NCBI GenBank assembly: GCA_036924085.1
Contig: JAVGWX010000025.1
Coordinates: 32,375,921-32,439,920 of the forward strand
Source of the DNA: Ariolimax columbianus
Taxonomy: Eukaryota > Mollusca > Gastropoda > Stylommatophora > Arionidae
Direction of reading: 5' to 3'
Length of the DNA: 64,000 bases
Numbering within the stretch: position 1 is the stretch's first letter; every line of letters starts with the position of its first letter. Positions 59,545 through 64,000 of the stretch are shown in pieces. A model generated the notes under the pieces. The model did no database searches, was not told the origin of the DNA, and was given only the letters and a program-made list of their open reading frames with translations. Made by a program: the position numbers and the translations under genes.

Positions 59545-60605
59545 TCTTCGTACGCTGTCAGACGTCAACTTGAGTTTTTTCAAAGAAGGCAGCTGTCATC
59601 CTTAGGCTATCGACACTGCCATAGAGCTTGTCTAGTGTTGCCACTGGTGATGGCCACATGTGCTTTCTCTGGTTCTCGTATGTCGGGCAATTTTGCAGCA
59701 AATGTTCCGCGGTCATTTTCCCTGTACCACAGGTGCATTCGTCAGTACCACCTTTCTTCAGTTTATTGAATAGATGGTACCTCAGTCTGTTGTGGCCTGT
59801 GCGGAGTCTGAAGACCACGACCTGCTCTCTTCTGTTTAACTGGTAGTAGGCCTAATTTTTTTTGTAGCCAGTATGCTCTGTTTCCCATTTGGCCATGTAT
59901 CTGGCCCTAATAAACCTTTTGAACTCTTCGTAGGTCACACTAGAATCTGGTTGTGGTAACCTTGCACCTTCTTTAGCCAGTCTGTCTGCCTCCTCGTCCA
60001 CTACTCCAGCGATGTTAGGGCCTGCTGCATCCGATTGTTTGATATGGTGAGATTTTCTTCAGTGGTCCACACAGCCAGATCGTCTGCAAACATGGATCTG
60101 TGGACTCTTCTTAATATATTATCTATTATGTTGTTTATATACACAAGAAAAAAAGTGTGGGTGACAGTACTCCCCCTTTTGGTACTCCCTGCTCCAGTGT
60201 CACATTTTTGCTCATCTTCCCTTGTACTTGAACTCTGGCTGTTCTGTTTTCGAGATAGTGGCTGATCAATCTGTACATTTTTCCAGATACTTCACTTCTT
60301 TATAGCTTGACTCTTTCCCCACCTTGTCAAATGTCTTCTCTATATCCACCCAAACCGCTACTGTATACTTTTTCTCCTGGCAAGCATCCTCTATTTTCTG
60401 CGCTATGAGAGTGATCTGATCCTCAGTGGAACTGTGTTGTCTACATCCTGCTTTCTGTGGAATTAATATGTGTTTTCTTCCAGTTGCCGCATCAGTCTGA
60501 TGTTTATCATACGCTCCATCAGTTTACCTACACAGCTTAGTAGACTGATAGGCCTGTATCAATTTTTGATCTGTTCTATCTTTTTCTTTCTTTGGTACTG
60601 GTATT
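59545..60605 (-). pseudogene. Resident I/Nimb-like element (copy C)
   Basis: Minus strand. From the 3' end: SLRMTAAFFEK, KHMWPSPVATLDKLYGSVDS and CTCGTGKMTAEHLLQNC in frame 59558-59818, then decayed RNase H end codons (EEADRLAKEGA) to about 59998. There it jumps to RT sequence just downstream of FADD, so RT thumb and most of RNase H are deleted. It then runs through the FADD, QGVP-like, VDIEKTFDKV and HRKQ-like blocks to VPKKEKD near 60590, all broken by frameshifts. Copy B keeps only the part before the jump. Confidence 0.82.
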
Positions 60606-61374
60606 CGATGTAAATGATTTTAACATGAATGGGAAAAGGTAATCCTTTCGCAATCATTGATGTCGAGGTTGAAGTGTTAGAGACAGAAAGCGTCGCCCAC
60701 CTGAAACAGATGAGTTGACCATGTTTTCATATATGTTGATTTGTTAGTTCAGTTTTGTTGTCTCTGATGAAGGCCTATTGGTCGTAACGTAGGTTTTGTT
60801 TGTGTTCTCGTCTCGGTGCGGTATCTGACCATACCCATTTTTAAATTTTGATTAAGCTCAACCTTAATAAACTTTTACTAGTTTTTTTTTCATGTTTTTT
60901 TCCCAAGTGTTAGAGACTTCGCTGTACTAGGCCTCAGGTTTTTATGAGGTGGGGTGACCAACTCATGTAGTCGCCACATTTCCTTCAATGACACTTAGCG
61001 ACGTACAGGTTTAGTTATTAATGAGAATATCATTTGACAGAGTTGAAAGTAAGTAAACACGATTAGAAATGTCAATCAGTTTCTACAGCTTTATGAAAAT
61101 GGTTAGAGTTAGTGTGTGGCTTTATCTATGCAGAGATAGCATTTCTTGAAATCATTCCTTCTGCATAGTTTATAAGAATGAAATAGCCGATATCCTGACT
61201 TCAAAAGCCATAACAGCATGTTGTTGTTATTGTTGTTGTATTTATTGTTGTTGTAGAATGCCCGTAAAATGTAAGATTAATTTTGTGTGCGTCCTGTAAA
61301 AGACGTTAAGTGGCGGGCTGCAACATAATGTAAGAATAGCCTCGAGAGTTTGAAAGATTAGTTGGCAGGGGCAT
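60606..61374. other. Unassigned sequence
   Basis: No supported ORF. TTGTTG repeats lie near 61220-61255. Absent from copy B. Confidence 0.4.
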
Positions 61375-61500
61375 AAACTTAAACATAAACATACATCTAA
61401 GTACCTAGGAATTACAATGGATCGCACATTGTCCTACAAAGAACAATGTGAAGCGGTGAAACAAAAAGTTAGCACAATCATAAAACGTACTGAGTAAGCC
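61375..61500 (+). pseudogene. LINE RT thumb fragment
   Basis: The plus strand reads HTSKYLGITMDRTLSYKEQC and EAVKQKVSTIIKRTE before a stop. The KYLGV.LDRTLSYKEH block is characteristic of the post-catalytic region of jockey-like and related LINE RTs. About 40 residues only. Confidence 0.6.
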
Positions 61501-61512
61501 AACACGGCATAA

Positions 61513-63408
61513 CTTAACTTAACATAACGTTTTTATATTGGTTTAGAAAACTCATCAGAGTCTGTAGACAACCAGTTCCATTTGCATTACCCTGCTCTAA
61601 TAACTATGTACATCCTATTTATTCTTAAATGCATTAACTGTCTCTGCCTCCACTATTTCCTGGGGCAAAGCATTCCAAGCATTCACCACTGTCTGAATAA
61701 AAAAAATGTCATGTGTCCAATTTGGACCTTTCCTTAGTTAATTTGTATCTGTGCCCTCTTGTTCTCGCTGGTGGTTGTATTTTGAAAAACTTGTTATAGT
61801 CTAATTTAACTTTTCCTGTGATTATCTTATCAACTTAGATTAAGTCAAGTTTAATTCTTCTCTTTTCTAGACACTAACGGTCGGTTTTTCTGAGTCTTTC
61901 CTCGTAACTGTAATTCTGGAATCCCACTATCAGTTTTGTCGCTATTCTTTGTATCGTTTCCAGCATTTTTATAGCTTTTCTACGATAAGGACTTCACACC
62001 TGTACACAGTACTCCGATCTAGGTCTAACTAATGCTTTATACAGTTTGTCAATCACCTCATTACTCCTACGTTTAATATTTCTTTTTTTTTTATCATACC
62101 TAACGTGGCATTTAACTTATTCACTGCTACCTGGACTTGCTCACTCACCTTACCTGTAGGCACCTATTATTACCCCCATGTCCCTTTCGTTATCTATCAT
62201 TCTAGTATTGTTCTCGCCCATACTGTAATTGTGTTCCATTTTTTACTTCACACCACTCAGAGTACTCCTTATTTATGCCAATCGCTGTCTTCATCCCGTT
62301 AACCAACTTTCAAACAATTCGGCAATCTGCCGATCTATCCCATGGGATTTAAACTTTGTAAAATCTAGATAAATAGCATCCACTGGTTCTCCCTTATCTA
62401 AGATTTTAGTAATCATCTCCATGCACTCCAATAGATTTGTTTAGCACGGTCTCCCTCTAGTAAACCCATGCTGACTATTTCTGATTAGATTTAACCTGTC
62501 TAGATGCATTACAATGTTTTCTTTCATTAATTGACTCTAACAATTTACAGACTATGCTCGTGAAACTTACTTAATTTTCTGGATATGATTTCTTTCCTCT
62601 TTTGAATAAGGGAATCACTCCTGCATCTTTCCATTCTCATGAAACAATCCATTTTGCAAGTGATTGAGAAAATAATATAGCCAATGGTTTAACTAGTTAG
62701 TCTATACTTCAAATAGCGTTGATGAATGGATACCATCTTGATCTGTACATTTATCCAATTTTAATCCTTCCAATCTTTTTAGAACCATTTCCTCCGTAAT
62801 ACAGAATGATTTTAATCGAACTATATCCATTTGACATTTGAAAATATGCATAGGCTCTGGTATCTTGGAGGAGTGTTCTTTTGTATAGACTGCGCCAAAG
62901 TATTGATTTATTAGATTAGCTATCTCCCTATTTTCTTTGCTTATTGTCACTGTACTGTCTATGAGAAAGCCTACCTTGTCTTTAGGTCTTTGTTTATTTC
63001 TAACATTAGAGAAGAAGCTTTTACCATCAGTCTTGATCCTATTAGTAAGTTTTTTTCGAAGTCCATTTTTGCAGCTTTATTTACTTTCTGAGCTATGTTT
63101 TGCTTGTCCAAATATTTTTAATATATTTCTTTTGATTTACTTGCCTTTATATACTTTGTCCAGGCTTAATTTGAAGCTCTTGTACATTTAGCTACAAATC
63201 TAGTAATCCACTTTTTATGATTGGTGTTTACCTCCATACATGGAACATATTCGACTTTTAGTTCTAAAAGTGTTTTGAAACACTCTGCCTCTTGTTCAAC
63301 GTCTGTACCTCTGACAATATCTTTCCAGTGTATGTGGCTGTCTGCATCTTTCATCTTCTGTACATCTGTCTTATAGTAGTATGCTCGCGAGTGTATATTT
63401 ACATACAT
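61513..63408 (-). pseudogene. CR1-like LINE ORF2 relic (copy C)
   Basis: Minus strand, 3' end at 61513 with a TTAAGTTAAG-type tail. It holds the NAWNALPQEIVEAE-like C-terminal block, LVRPRSEYCVQV-like codons, the same loss of motifs B and C (near 62250) as copy B, an additional loss of the VPHQRL segment (near 62350), RT fingers, the linker (TISKENREIANLINQYFGAV, 62702-62950) and the N-terminal MYVNIHSRAY frame (63166-63408). It keeps the 3' part that copy B lost. Confidence 0.88.
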
Positions 63409-63464
63409 TGTAAAGGCTGTTATAGGATATATTTTATGGACAACTGATCACTACAGCTAAAGGA

Positions 63465-63800
63465 ATCGACTACCCAACACCGCGATTCAAGGACGTATAC
63501 AAGATGAACATGCGACATCCAAGCCGAAAGCTCAGGATTGAGTCGATTGCAGACAGTCAGTTGGGACGTGCACAGTAGTTGCCGACGCTTGTAGAGACCA
63601 TCTAAATCCAGAGAAAGGGGCACAACTGAAAAGATCGGGGAACACGCCGGCAAGTCAGCCTCCTCAGCCCCGTTGTACGATCTGCGACAGGGACTGCCAC
63701 TCACGTACCGGCGTTTGCAACCATAGCAGACTGTGTCGAAATACGGGAGACAGAGCTGGGCAAACTTCGCCAGGGCGCCAGGCGCATTATGATCAGTGAG
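63465..63800 (+). pseudogene. RTE-like C-terminal zinc-finger relic (C)
   Basis: Plus strand: YPTPRFKDVYKMNMRHPSRK, then RIESIADSQ, then, after stops and a shift, PPQPRCTICDRDCHSRTGVC and NHSRLC. The order RFKDV.K...K, SWE.IA, C..CGRDCH...GL.SH.RRC is the known C-terminal tail of many RTE-like LINE polyproteins, here degenerate. It is more complete than at 40520-40805. Confidence 0.7.
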
Positions 63801-63834
63801 TGAGACGCCAATGAACTGATGAATATTAAATGTA

Positions 63835-63960
63835 TTTACTTGTCTTGGCGTGGCTTCGTTTGTTCTCCATCTCCCGCTACCAAACCCTGACACGGGCCTA
63901 AGTAGCAGAACGCAGTCCAGAGAACGGAATGCGTTATGTCAATATTTGCACCTTTCGGTC
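63835..63960 (-). repeat. Short dispersed repeat, inverted (C)
   Basis: Counterpart of 40840-40960, reverse complement of the 275-405 family. Confidence 0.55.
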
Positions 63961-64000
63961 AAACACATCCGACTTCAGCAAGCATTTTTTGAGTACCGGG

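Larger units (their letters stand above)
46896..64000 (+). repeat. Segmental duplication copy C (runs off window)
   Basis: Matches copy B from TGTGTCCACG onward to the last base. It lacks B's 3.0-kb LINE array, the 735-bp and 325-bp segments, but keeps 1.87 kb (about 59995-61865) that B lost. Confidence 0.93.

Overview
The window is eukaryotic, gene-poor, repeat-dominated DNA. I can support no intact host protein-coding gene, no rRNA and no functional tRNA. Nearly everything recognisable is mobile-element debris or tandem repeats. The non-LTR retrotransposons belong to at least three groups: I/Nimb-like elements with APE endonuclease, RT, RNase H and a Cys/His tail; CR1/L2-like elements; and RTE-like elements. 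Together with a tRNA-derived SINE they indicate an invertebrate animal. A mollusc (gastropod or bivalve) is my best guess, from remembered resemblance of the RNase H-bearing LINEs to molluscan ones. It is not proven.

The main structure is a large segmental duplication present three times in direct orientation. Copy A occupies 1-8719, enters from the left edge and is truncated on its right. Copy B occupies about 19241-41006. Copy C runs from about 46896 to the window end and probably continues. The shared order is: RT fragment (+), CR1-like pseudogene (-), I/Nimb-like RNase H tail (-), RT C-terminal fragment (+) with an ATG-repeat tail, short dispersed repeat, further LINE tails (-), about 5 kb of degenerate 55-bp satellite interrupted by one tRNA-SINE, a 2.5-kb flank, an I/Nimb-like element (-), a CR1-like pseudogene (-), and an RTE-like zinc-finger end (+). 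A contains only the middle of this. B carries extra sequence relative to the others: a two-unit 3.0-kb array at 32466-38466 and segments of about 0.73 and 0.33 kb. B also lacks about 1.87 kb that C has.

Between A and B (8720-19240) lies a cluster of unrelated minisatellites: GA-rich 25-31 bp, 41/42 bp, 33 bp, 59 bp, and 40/50 bp organised into 589-bp higher-order repeats. It also holds a decayed RTE-like element. A 73-75 bp inverted-repeat pair brackets 11684-19240, and its right end touches the left edge of copy B. Between B and C (41007-46895) are a CTT tract, a rearranged nest of inverted I/Nimb-like fragments (42.1-45.2 kb), and a 26-bp minisatellite derived from a LINE 3' UTR.

The best-preserved coding sequences are two tandem, nearly identical LINE ORF2 copies at 32604-35470 and 35608-38466. 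Each lacks its endonuclease and each has one different disabling lesion (a 2-bp insertion, a nonsense codon). I did not find a coherent novel biochemical system. The unusual content is structural: nested duplication, inverted repeats, and tandem arrays born from transposons.
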